A stretch of 64,000 nucleotides of DNA from Xestospongia bergquistia (Eukaryota > Porifera > Demospongiae > Haplosclerida > Petrosiidae): NCBI GenBank assembly GCA_963965975.1, contig OZ014422.1:5355155-5419154 (forward strand), written 5' to 3'. Positions 25,101 through 37,480 of the stretch are shown in pieces. A model generated the notes under the pieces. It was not told the origin of the DNA and made no database searches. It saw only the letters and a list, made by a program, of their open reading frames with translations. The translations under genes were made by a program, and so were the position numbers. The stretch's first letter is position 1. Each line of letters opens with the position of its first letter.

Positions 25101-28100
25101 TTCTGAAAATATAGTTAGTATACAACTTACAACCCTTAGAACATCACATCATTATATTAACGTCATCATGTGATCTCTAGGTGTTATAAGTAGTCTACTA
25201 AATGTTACAGAATTTAGTTTGCACTAAAATGTAGTTAGTATACAACTTACAACCCTTAGAACATTACATCATCATAATTATTAATGTTATCAGGTGGTCT
25301 CTAGTAGTTATAAATAGACCTACTAAATGTAACAGAATTTAGTTTGCTCTGAAAATATAGTTAGTATACAACTTACAACCCTTAGAACATTACATCATAA
25401 TTATTAATGTTATCAGGTGATCTCTAGTAGTTATAAATAGACCTACTAAATGTAACAGAATTTAGTTTTCTCTAAAAATAGTTAGTATACAACTTACAAC
25501 CCTTAGAACATTACATCATCATATCAACGCCATCATGTGATCTCTAGTAGTTATAAATAGACCTACTAAATGTAACAGAATTTAGTTTGTTCTGAAAATA
25601 TAGTTAGTATACAACTTACAACCCTTAGAACATCACATCATTATATTAACGTCATCGTGTGATCTCTAGTAGTTATAAGTAGACCTACTAAATGTAACAG
25701 AATTTAGTTTGCTCTAAAATGTAGTTAGCATACAACTTACAACCCTTAGAACATTACATCATCATAAGTATTAATGTCATCAGGTGATCTCTAGTAGTTA
25801 TAAGTAGACCTACTAAAAGTAACAGAATTTACTTTGCTCTAAAATGTAGTTAGTATGCAACTTACAACCCTTAGAACATTACATCATCATGATTATTTAT
25901 GTCATTAGGTGATCTCTAGTAGTTATAAATAGACCTACTAAATGTAACAGAATTTAGTTTTGCTCTGAAAATATAGTTAGTATACAACTTACAATCCTTA
26001 GAACATTACGTCATCCTAATTATTTATGTCATCAGGTGATCTGTAGTATTTATAAATAGACCTACTAAATGTAACAGAATTTAGTTTGCTCTGAAAATAT
26101 AGTTAGCATACAACTTACAACCCTTAGAACATTATATCATCATAATTATTAATGTCATCAGGTGATCTCTAGTAGTTATAAATAAACCTACTAAAAGTAA
26201 CAGAATTTACTTTCCTCTGAAAATATAGTTAATATACAACTTACAACCCTTAGAACATTACATCATAATTATTAATGTCATCAGGTGATCTGTAGTAGTT
26301 ATAAATAGACCTACTAAATGTAACAGAATTTAGTTTGCTCTAAAATGTAGTTAGTATGCAACTTACAACCCTTAGAACATTACATCATCATGATTATTTA
26401 TGTCATTAGGTGATCTCTAGTAGTTATAAATAGACCTACTAAATGTAACAAAATTTACTTTGCCTTGAAAATATAGTTAGTATACAACTTACAACCCTTA
26501 GAACATTACATCATCATAATTATTAATGTCATCAGGTGATCTCTAGTAGTTATAAATAGACCTACTAAATGTAACAGAATTTAGTTTGCTCTAAAATATA
26601 GTTAGTATACAACTTACAACCCTTCGAACATTACATCATAATTATTAATGTCATCAGGTGATCTCTAGTAGTTATAAATAGACCTACTAAATGTAACAGA
26701 ATTTAGTTTAGTCTAAAAATATAGTTAGTATACAACTTACAACCCTTAGAACATTACATCATTATATTAATGTCATCAGGTGATCTCTAGTAGTTATAAA
26801 TAGACCTACTAAATGTAACAGAATTCAGTTTGCTCTGAAAATATAGTTAGTATACAACTTACAACCCTTAGAACATTACATCATTATATTAATGTCATCA
26901 GGTGATCTCTACTAGTTATAAATAGACCTACTAAATGTAACAGAATTCAGTTTGCTCTGAAAATATAGTTAGTATACAACTTACAACCATTAGAACATTA
27001 CATCATAATTATTAATGTCATCAGGTGATCTCTAGTAGTTATAAATAGACCTACTAAAAGTAACAGAATTTAGTTTGCTCTAAAAATATAGTTAGTATAC
27101 AACTTACAACCCTTAGAACATTACATCATAATTATTAATGTCATGAAGTGATCTCTAGTAGTTATAAATAGACCTACTAAATGTAACAGAATTTAGTTTG
27201 CTCTAAAAATATAGTTAGTATACAACTTACAACCCTTAGAACAATATATCATCATAATTATTAATGTCATCAGGTGATCTCTAGGAGTTATAAATAGACC
27301 TACTAAATGTAACAGTATTTAGTTTGTTCTGAAAATATAGTTAGTATACAACTTACAACCCTTAGAACATTACATCATAATTATTAATGTTATCAGGTGA
27401 TCTCTAGTAGTTATAAATAGACCTACTAAATGTAACAGAATTTAGTTTTCTCTAAAAATAGTTATTATACAACTTACAACACTTAGAACATTACTTCATC
27501 ATATCAATGCCATCATGTGATCTCTAGTAGTTATAAGTAGACCTACTAAATGTAACAGAATATAGTTTGCTCTAAAATGTAGTTAGTATACAACTTACAA
27601 CCTTTAGAACATTACATCATAATTATTAATGTCGTCAGGTAAACTCTAGTAGTTATAAATAGACCTACTAAATGTAACAGAATTTAGTTTGCTCTAAAAT
27701 AAAGTCAGTATGCAACTTACAACTCTTAGAACTTTACATCATCATATTAACGTCTTCATGTGATCTCTAGTAGTTATAACTAGACCTACTAAATGTAACA
27801 GAATTTAGTTTGCACTAAAAATATAGTTAGCATACAACTTACAACCCTTAGAACATTACATCATCATACTTATTTATGTCATCATGTGATCTCTAGTAGT
27901 TATAAATAGACATCCTAAATGTAACAAAATTTAGTTTGCACTAAAAATATAGTTAGCATACAACTTACAACCCTTAGAACATTACATCATCATACTTATT
28001 TATGTCATCATGTGATCTCTAGTAGTTATAAATAGACATCCTAAATGTAACAAAATTTAGTTTGCACTAAAAATATAGTTAGCATACAACTTACAACCCT

Positions 28101-28240
28101 TAGAACATTACATCATCATAATTATTTATGTCATCATGTGATCTCTAGTAGTTTCAAATAGACCTACTAAATGTAACAGAATTTAGTTTGCTCTGAAAAT
28201 ATAGTTAGTATAAAACTTACAACCATTAGAACATCATTAT
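22185..28240 (-). repeat. Inner right arm: block B (partial) and satellite C in reverse orientation
   Basis: 22187-22540 mirrors the left arm edge; from about 22540 satellite C runs in reverse complement (CTACTAAATGTAACAGAATT, GTTAGTATACAACTTACAAC). Monomers near the centre match their left-arm partners almost exactly. Farther out the order differs by gains and losses, for example tandem copies of one variant at about 27860-28100 with the ATAGACATCCTAAATG change. The splice-like motifs read on the minus strand. Confidence 0.9.
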
Positions 28241-28740
28241 ACTACAGGACGATAAGTAGTTACTAAATTAGCAATAACTAGTAGATATGACTTACATCAT
28301 AAGACTAACTATAGATCATCACAAGTTGACATAGTATATGTTACTATAATATTATAAAAGAACAAATAGTAAGAACATTTATTTAGTAAGTGTTTCTTTT
28401 AATTTACTAGCTGCAGAACATTCAACAAAACAATGGTATGTCAGTTTTAGATTTCAGAATAATCATGAAAAAAGATAATCCTAGATGCCAATTATCAAGA
28501 GAATAGGTTTGTACTGTAAAATAGACACAGAGCTCTAATATTTTGGTATCACATTTACACTGACATAGAGGGCTAATAATACAGGATAATACGAAGTGCA
28601 CAGAAGGTTAATAATACAGGATAATACAACAGACACAGAAAGTTAACCATACAGGATATTATGAAGTGCACAGAGGGTTAACACAATACAGGATAGGATA
28701 ATACAAAGTACACAGAGAGTTAACAATACAGGATACTAGT
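28240..28740 (-). repeat. Right arm block A (short) and shrunken 35-bp array
   Basis: 28240-28435 is block A in reverse complement. 28440-28550 retains only part of the CATCTAGG region. 28556-28735 holds about five 35-bp units in reverse complement (AGGGTTAACAATACAGGATA-type). The same order occurs on the left arm with over six times as many 35-bp units. Confidence 0.75.
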
Positions 28741-29345
28741 ATAGAAGTTATACAGGGGTAGTTTTATATATATCTTCACCTGGTTAGTACAGGACACTCC
28801 ATATTGTTATTACTGATATAACTTACAGTAGTCATAAGCTAATGTAGATCAGATCATCACTATCAGTGACTATTAAACGTGTCCATCCTATAAAAAAGTT
28901 CATTCAGTAGACAATTGTATTATTTAATAACTCAACTTACACTAGTCATCAGTTAATGTAGATCAGATTATAAATCTACTAGAGTGACAAAGGGTCAGTA
29001 GTATCATACTTATAGCACAGTATAAGTATTATGATACAGATGTCATCATTCCCAGCACTCAGAGAATATTAACACTATGTTTACCTATATAATAGATCAA
29101 AGTCTGTCTAAAAAATTAAAATATATGTTTAGTACAAGACACTCCATATGGTTATTACAGATATAACTTACAGTAGTCATCAGTTAATGTAGATCAGATC
29201 ATCACTATCAGTGACTATTAAACGTGTCCATCCTATAAAAAAGTTCATTCAGTAGACGATTTACTATTTGATAAGTCAACTTACAGTAAATATATTAACA
29301 AATGTCATCAGATCATTTCTAGTAGCTATAGATAGACCTACTAAA
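28740..29345 (-). repeat. Right arm block B copy
   Basis: Reverse complement of block B: GGTTAGTACAGGACACTCC, ACTTACAGTAGTCATAAGC, then CATTCCCAGCACTCAGAGAA. It separates the two right-arm satellite arrays. Confidence 0.75.
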
Positions 29346-29399
29346 TATAATAGAAGTTGCTTTGTTCTATAATTATATTTAATATCCAACTCACAACCA

Positions 29400-31950
29400 T
29401 TAGAACATTACATCATTATACTATTGTCATCAGGTGATCTCTAGGAGTTATAAATAGATCTACTAAATGTAACAGAATTTAGTTTGCTTTAAAATATAGT
29501 TAGCATACAACTTACAAACCTTAGAACATTACATCATCATAATTATTAATGTCATCACGTCATTACTAGTAGTTATAAATAGACCTACTAAATGTAACAG
29601 AATTTAGTTTGCTCTATAAATATAGTTAGTATGCAACTTACAACCCTTAGAACATTACATCATTATGTTAATGTCATCAGGTGATCTCTAGTAGTTATAA
29701 ATAGACCTACTAAATGTAACAGAATTTAGTTTGCTCTGAAATAAAGCTAGTATACAACTTACAACACTTAGAACATTACATCATTAATATAATGTCATCA
29801 AGTAAACTCTAGTAGGTCTAAGTTTGCTCTAAAATAAAGTTAGCATGCAACTTACAACCCTTAGAACATTACATCATCATATTAACGTCATCATGTGATC
29901 TCTAGTAGTTACAAATAGACCTACTTAATGTAACAGAATTTAGTTTGCTCTATAAATATAGTTAGCATGCAACTTACAACTCTTAGAACATTGCATCATC
30001 ATATTAACGTCATCATGTGATCTCTAGTAGTTATAAATAGACCTACTAAATGTAACAGAAATTAGTTTGCTCTGAAAATATAGTTAGTATGAAACTTACA
30101 ACCCTTAGAACATTACATCATCATATTAACGTCATCATGTGATCTCTAGTACTTACAAATAGACCTACTAAATGTAACAGAATTTAGTTTGCTCTATAAA
30201 TATAGTTAGTATGCAACTTACAACCCTTAGAATATTACATCATCATGTTAATGTCATTATGTGATCTCTTGTAGTTACAAATAGACCTACTAAATGTAAC
30301 AGAATTTAGTTTGCTTTATAAATATAGTTAGTATGCAACTTACAACCTTAGAACATTACATCATCATATTAACGTCATGATGCGATCTCTAGTAGTTATA
30401 AATAACCTACTAAATGTAACAGAATTTAGTTTGCTCTATAAATATAGTTAGTATGCAACTTACAACCCTTAGAACATTACATCATCATATTAACGTCATC
30501 ATGCGATCTCTAGTAGTTATAAATAGACCTACTAAATGTAACAGAATTTAGTTTGCTCTGAAAATATAGTTAGTATGCAACTTACAACCCTTAGAACATT
30601 ACATCATCATATTAATGTCATCATGTGATCTCTAGTAGTTATAAATAAACCTACTAAATGCAACAGAATTTAGTTTGCTCTATAAATATAGTTAGTATAC
30701 AACTTACAACTCTTAGAACATTACATCATCATATTAATGTCATCATGTGATCTCTAGTAGTTACAAATAGACCTACTAAATGTAACAGAATTTAGTTTGC
30801 TCTATAAATATAGTTAGCATGCAACTTACAACCCTTAGAACATTACATCATCATATTAACGTCATCATGTGATCTCTAGTACTTACAAATAGACCTACTA
30901 AATGTAACAGAATTTAGTTTGCTCTATAAATATAGTTAGTATGCAACTTACAACCCTTAGAACATTACATCATCATGTTAATGTCATTATGTGATCTCTT
31001 GTAGTTACAAATAGACCTACTAAATGTAACAGAATTTAGTTTGCTTTATAAATATAGTTAGTATGCAACTTACAACCTTAGAACATTACATCATCATATT
31101 AACGTCATCATGCGATCTCTAGTAGTTATAAATAGACCTACTAAATGTAACAGAATTTAGTTTGCTCTGAAAATATAGTTAGTATGCAACTTACAACCCT
31201 TAGAACATTACATCATCATATTAATGTCATCATGTGATCTCTAGTAGTTATAAATAGACCTACTAAATGCAACAGAATTTAGTTTGCTCTATAAATATAG
31301 TTAGTATACAACTTACAACTCTTAGAACATTACATCATCATATTAATGTCATCATGTGATCTCTAGTAGTTACAAATAGACCTACTAAATGTAACAGAAT
31401 TTAGTTTGCTCTATAAATATAGTTAGCATGCAACTTACAACCCTTAGAACATTACATCATCATATTAACGTCATCATGTGATCTCTAGTACTTACAAATA
31501 GACCTACTAAATGTAACAGAATTTAGTTTGCTCTATAAATATAGTTAGTATGCAACTTACAACCCTTAGAACATTACATCATCATGTTAATGTCATTATG
31601 TGATCTCTTGTAGTTACAAATAGACCTACTAAATGTAACAGAATTTAGTTTGCTTTATAAATATAGTTAGTATCCAACTTACAACCTTAGAACATTACAT
31701 CATCATATTAACGTCATGATGTGATCTCTAGTAGTTATAAATAGACCTACTAAATGTAACAGAATTTAGTTTGCTCTGAAAATATTGTTAGTATGCAACT
31801 TACAACCCTTAGAACATTATATCATCATATTAATGTCATCATGTGATATCTAGTAGTTATAAATAGACCTACTAAATGTAACAATTTAGTTTGATCTGAA
31901 AATATAGTTAGTATAAAACTCACAACCCTTAGAACATCATTATACTACAG
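29400..31950 (-). repeat. Second right-arm satellite C array (about 2.5 kb), nearly absent from the left arm
   Basis: About 20 monomers in reverse complement, a subfamily marked by CTCTATAAATATAGTTAG and GCATGCAACTTAC. Higher-order copies occur: the variant CTCTAGTACTTACAAATAG recurs at about 30147, 30877 and 31488. At the matching place on the left arm (about 12930-13050) only one diverged monomer is present. Confidence 0.9.
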
Positions 31951-34900
31951 GACGATAAATAGTTAGTAAATTAGTAATAAATAATAGATATGACTTACAT
32001 ATATAGTATATCATAGGACCACATTAGATCTAGATCATCACAAGTTGATATAGAATATGTTACTATAATATTATAAGAGAACAAATAGTAAGAACATTTA
32101 TTTAGTAATGTTTCTATTAACTTACTAGCAGCAGAACATTCATCTTCAATAGATCAACAAACAGTTTTATTCTAAAATAGTCCTAAAAAAGGTATTATTA
32201 AATTGTTGAGTTATAACAGCTCTCAATCAGTTGATCATCATCATCTCCAGTAGACTAGTAAAAAACAGTCCTACTATAAAATGAAAAATAGTTATTATAA
32301 CAGTGAAATAATTATTGTTATTAATTGACAAGAGTCTGTTGTACACTAAAATAATACCAGTGTACAACAGTCCATGTCTGTTATTAGAGGATGAAGATGC
32401 TCTAAAATCTCCAATAAAGCCATATCTTCAAATCTTTCAGGTCATGCAGTAAAACCAAAAAGAAGACATCTAAAATACAAATAAACAAGTAAGTCAAAGA
32501 CACCAGAAACAACCAAGTAAATTCCTAAATGCCAGTAAAACAATGAGATGTCAATAAAATTAACTTTTGTTTTAAGTAGAGTTGAGAAGAAATGATAATT
32601 GTAGATGTCAATTTGAAACCAATCAACTTTAGACAATACATAAACTCCAGATGCAAGACAAACTGGAACAGAAGGTAGAGATCAGTTAAGACACAATGAT
32701 ATTACATAAGGATTAGATGAAAGACACAATGTGTATCAATATTTTATATATAAAGGAACAAAGGTTTTAATAAATGAAGATTATAGGAAGGACACAAGAA
32801 GTTTAACACAACAAGCAATATAAGACAAAAGAGAACAAGACTATGTAGATATAATAATACATGAACTCTGTGGGTCATATACAATAAGACTATAAATAAG
32901 ATAACACAAGACTATAACAAGATTGGGTCATATACAATAAGACTATAATAAGATAATACAAGACTATAATATAATAGACAATAGAATAACTTCTAGTTTA
33001 CAAAAGTACTACAAAATTAATGAAGCAGTAGATACAATAATATGATAACAGAAGTTGAAAACAATATAATATAACACAAAGTGTTACAGAACAGTCTCAG
33101 GAGATAGATATGTAAGATAACATGTACAGGAGATATTGCTGAATAAAATGTCAGAATGAGTTGTAACAGTCATACGAGACATTAACAATAACTCTGATAA
33201 TGTACAAAGTCATAACAGTCACAGCAGATAGCACAAGAAAAGATTGAATACAAGAATTATTATTAAACAATAATTTGATAATGTAGCAGAGTGACAACAG
33301 ATCATAACACTGGATAGAACATAGGAGCTATAATATTAAGCAAAATTCAACAAGCAGATCATTGTTACATATAACAGTCACATGTGATGACAATATATTT
33401 AAGAGAAATATAAGAGGTATTACTAGATCAAACATAATAAAGAACACTTGTCATAACTTTTTCAGGAAATGTTAACACAGGGTAGAACAAGTAAAGAAAG
33501 GATTACTAGACCAAACACTATTATAAGTACAAGTATTTTAACTGGAATATACACAAGAGCTATTACTAGGATCCAATAAAGGACAGAGTTATGAAAATAG
33601 AAGTAGCAAGAGCCTAATATGACAGGTATATAACAAGGTTGTAAATTGTAGACACTAGTAGATTCAGTGTAAATAAATGATTTATAAAAGTATATAGTAT
33701 TAGTGTATGAGGTCACAAAAGATGACAGAATTTATACAAAATACAGATACCAAAAGATTAATGAATTCACAAATAGAATATAAAGAGAGACTTCTCTACC
33801 AGATTATATATTAGTACACAAGTGATATGTTTTATATAATAGATTGTGTGTGTATGTCACAGGGATAGATTGTATTGTATTGTATTATAAGACATTATGT
33901 GGTCGGGTATTAAGAGGTTTGTATATGTATATGTCACTGGGAAAGGATTGTATTGTATTATAAGAGGTTGGATATTAAGACATTTGTATATACTATATAC
34001 TAAGTTGTACAATAGGACATTTTGTAGCATGTGTAATAAGACATTCATTCATGTACATGTCACAGGACAATGTTACACTATATATAGGACATCATGTAAT
34101 GGAATATGTCATAAGGTTAAGTTATCATAAGGGTCACAAAAGGTTTGTGTAAGTATGTCACAGAGTTAGGTTGTATCATGAGATATTACATGATAAGGAT
34201 AACAAGATATTTGTGTATGAATATGTCAACATGTCACAGGGCTATGTTGTACCACAAGATATTACATGGTTGTGTGATGTTTTGTATGTCACAGGGCTGT
34301 GTTTGAGTGATAACAGTAAATGAACAACAAGAGTGGATGTATTTACATGTCATAGGACTCATAATAGATTTGTCATGTACAAGTGATAGGTAGATCATAT
34401 GGGTATCTGAATGTTATCATATATTTTAAAGTGTGTCCGAATATATGTTATAAGTCTCACAAGAGGTTGGCATATGTAGATGTTGTAGTGTGATAGGCTT
34501 AACAAAGGGTGTGTATATGTACATGTTAACAAAGAAGATGCACACATACATATTATAGGGTATACAGTTACAAGATATGGGTCATATCTCTGACTAGTTA
34601 TCATTACATGTTGAGTGACACTTAGAAATGAAAGCTATCCAGGCATCTGCCATAAAATTTGTGGTTTAAGAGAGAGATTAACTATGTGTATAACTCTGGT
34701 ACATGGCTTGTTACAACACTGCAGTTACCTAATAGACATTACTCCTACATATTTCAGCAAAACATTACAAGAGGGTTGTAAGTATGTTCTAAAATTAGAC
34801 TTTTGGACCCACAGAGTTCATGTACTTAGCAGGGAGGCTTACTGGTCATTGCAGTTAACAAGATGGTTTTCATTAGCTATGTTATAAGCTACAACAAAGA

Positions 34901-36334
34901 GGAAAGCTAGCAGAACTGCTGATATAGTCATAATTATTCTGCAATTGTGTATATGCGGTTGAATATTATAAAAAGCTTTCTGACATAAGTAGTATACAAG
35001 GAGAAGCTGCTTATAAGTATTAATAGGAATGAGGGATAGTACTAATTAAGAAGACTTCGTACTAGTGGGTCACCCCAGAAATTGAACTTAAATAATCTGC
35101 AGATTCTATGCGAGTGTCTAGGCATATGTCCAACTTCCAATCTGGTTCTCAACATGGAATACAATTACTCAGCTTGTCAGCTAACTGCAGGGCCAGGCAT
35201 TCTAAAAGTTCCATACTTATTGTCAGCTATAGCACTCATGAAAAAGTTTGTCCAGTGTGGGAAGATATTTGTACTAGACATTATAGTTCTATTTAGATAT
35301 AACTTAAGTCACAACAGCAAAAACCTCTCTACTGAACACATTAAGTTCTCAGTCTCCTGATATAATAGCTTTCTTTCTGTGCCCACTACCTGGCTGCTAC
35401 ACTATAGCTAGGTCAACTGAAGGCTGACTTAAACTAAGCTAGAACAAAGCTTTGTTAATGTACTATAGAAATAGGCTGTCTCAGGAGGTCAAAGGCTCTC
35501 TAATCATATGAAAGTCACTAGAAGAGGCTATACATATGTGAAATGATAGCAATTATCTGGGTCCAGTAAGCTAAAAGATCAGGATCAGACTTTCCACATA
35601 TACACATGGTGTACATTTACTCTGACCTGAATACCTTCTCTTTCTCTTTTATCAGGAACAAAAGCGTGTTTTCTTTGTCATTGGCCTCAGTTTGACTGTA
35701 ACGTTTTCTGCATGAGAGGTGAACGAAAACTGAAGGAAATAGCTGTTAGGTTGACTGGAGGAGATGGGCTGTAGATGACAGCAGCAACAGTTTTGCTCTT
35801 CTACTTTAATCATGTCGGCCCTGAAGAGCACTGGTCCAACAGATGTAGTCGTCTTGGAGAAATGAGGCGGTCTCCCAAATGCATAATATTTTTATGGCTA
35901 AAATTGGCGCCAATAAAGCGGTTTGTTAAACTGAGCATGCTCGGTTCACTAAAATTGGCGCACTAAAGCTGCTTCTTAAACTGAGCATGCTCAGTTCATT
36001 GGGTTTACTACAGTATGATAAGAATACATGATTAAGATAATAAGTAAAACTAACAAATATTGAGCAAAAGACACAAATCTTATCTCTTAGTATATTATCT
36101 ATCTCTATATGTTTGTAACAATGCGTAGTGATGTAACAAACTCATTAAGAACTACAGACAAGTGAGAATCCGGCCATATTTCTGTCAGTGCAATATTGAT
36201 CAACAAATTTAATATATAATTTGTATAAACATTTAACGTCAAAATAATTACACAATTTAATGTTAATTACTGTGACTATAAAATAACTATAATAATTATG
36301 TCTTGTGTACACTAATTTTTATAAAGGTACTGTT
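31950..36334 (-). repeat. Right arm, outer part of the giant palindrome
   Basis: Reverse complement of 8984-12960: block A at 31950-32390, a shortened CATCTAGG region at 32440-32650, degenerate arrays (more numerous around 33830-34560, with TATGTCACAGGG and GGTTGTATTG units), then unique sequence to the end with paired GAGCATGCTC palindromes at 35905-36002. Short open frames here (33462-33716, 33897-34130, 34615-34887, 35082-35360) have no counterpart on the left arm and are not called. Confidence 0.75.
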
Positions 36335-37480
36335 GTGACCCAAGACATATCCTTTCCCCTTAAAATCCAGTATTTACTATTTATTTATTTATCAATTATT
36401 TATTTATTTCCTATGCAATGTACAATGCTACATCTTGAGTTATATGAAACAGATTTCAATTAGAGGAGGAGCCACCTCTATCCAATCTCACTTGGACTAA
36501 TGAGTCTTAACTATCATCATTATTAATTTTGAAATATGTGCACGATATTGTTAAAAATTATTTTGAAACCATAAAACACTTATGCAAAAAATATTCAAAC
36601 TAGTAGCGGCCAGGGAGTTTATGTTAGCAGATGCTATGATGAGTGGCTGAATGAGAAAATCCCTAGCTTAATAGCATAATAATGGGCTAAAATGGGTTTA
36701 TTGTACATGATGAAGGAGTGTATTCAGACAGAATCTCAGACAATGTGCTCATAACAGGTAGCATTTTTTTGAATCTGTTCTTTGGAGTATTACATAGAGT
36801 AGTGGTAGAACTAAAAATAGTGACTGTATTTTGTATGATTTTAAAACTCTAAACCTCACTTCATAATCAATGTAATCATTACTGTATTTGGCATGTGGTC
36901 CTCTTCATTGTATTTATAACCACAGCAATATAACAACTATAAAGCTACTTGATTTCATATAGAGGAGTCTCCTCAATATTTTCCTCCCTGGGCTCATTTA
37001 ATGTACTAACATAATTATGTTCTTTATTATTGTTTATCTGTGATAATGAATACAAGTTATATAATATTATTATTCTATTAATCAAACAACACAAAAGCAT
37101 TTATTTCAGTCACTATTGTTACTAGGTTCATCGTAATTATAAACTAATACAATCTCTGTATGCAGTCATTAGAACAGTCACATGACCTTGTGTGTATTTA
37201 TATAATACAATATCTGTCTATTACAATATTGCAATATTTAATAGACAGTATTACAACTGAGGACCAGTGTGGTAAAAATGTTAGCCACTCCCACACAGCA
37301 CAGATGCATTCAGGTATATAGTATGCTGCAAATTAACAGATAGTGGTTATTTTCAAATGTTAAAAATAGTCAATTATACAAACATTTAACACTCAAACAA
37401 GTTTTCTAAAATAGAATCATTTTAAATTAATAAAATGTTAATAAACAGCCAAAATACTCTTTGACATGTAGGAAGTATAG
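36335..37480. other. AT-rich intergenic region
   Basis: No open frame or RNA gene is visible. There is a TATTTATTTATTTATC run at 36380-36405. From about 37262 the sequence resembles 58145-58390 (shared ATGTTAG-CACTCCCACACAGCAC), which is the 3' flank of the fourth paralogue, so this part is the duplicated 3' flank of the first paralogue. Confidence 0.7.

Larger units (their letters stand above)
8984..36334. repeat. Giant imperfect palindrome (inverted duplication), about 27.4 kb
   Basis: The sequence from 8984 inward reappears as reverse complement from 36334 inward. The ends are marked by AACAGTACC at 8984 and its complement ending at 36334, followed by AATTAGTGTACA-type sequence on both sides. 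Correspondence continues through 9270-9610 with 35640-36010 and 9960-10140 with 35085-35260, then through tandem arrays to a centre near 22012. Outer parts look diverged (roughly 80-85 percent by eye) and the inner kilobase is nearly perfect. The outermost bases have no convincing target-site duplication (left flank AAATGG, right flank GTGACC). No transposase or other protein gene was found. The left end starts 52 bp after the stop codon of the large gene, so that gene's 3' UTR probably lies in the arm. Alternatives are a giant foldback element, a segmental inverted duplication, or in part an assembly artefact. Confidence 0.85.

Noticed and set aside
15640..28240. CRISPR-like array
   Set aside because: The repeats are contiguous satellite monomers with diverging sequence and no unique spacers, in an intron-rich eukaryotic context.
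34615..34887. Ninety-residue frame in the right arm (and 35082-35360)
   Set aside because: No counterpart exists at the mirror position, no domain is recognised, and there is no splice or repeat context supporting a gene.
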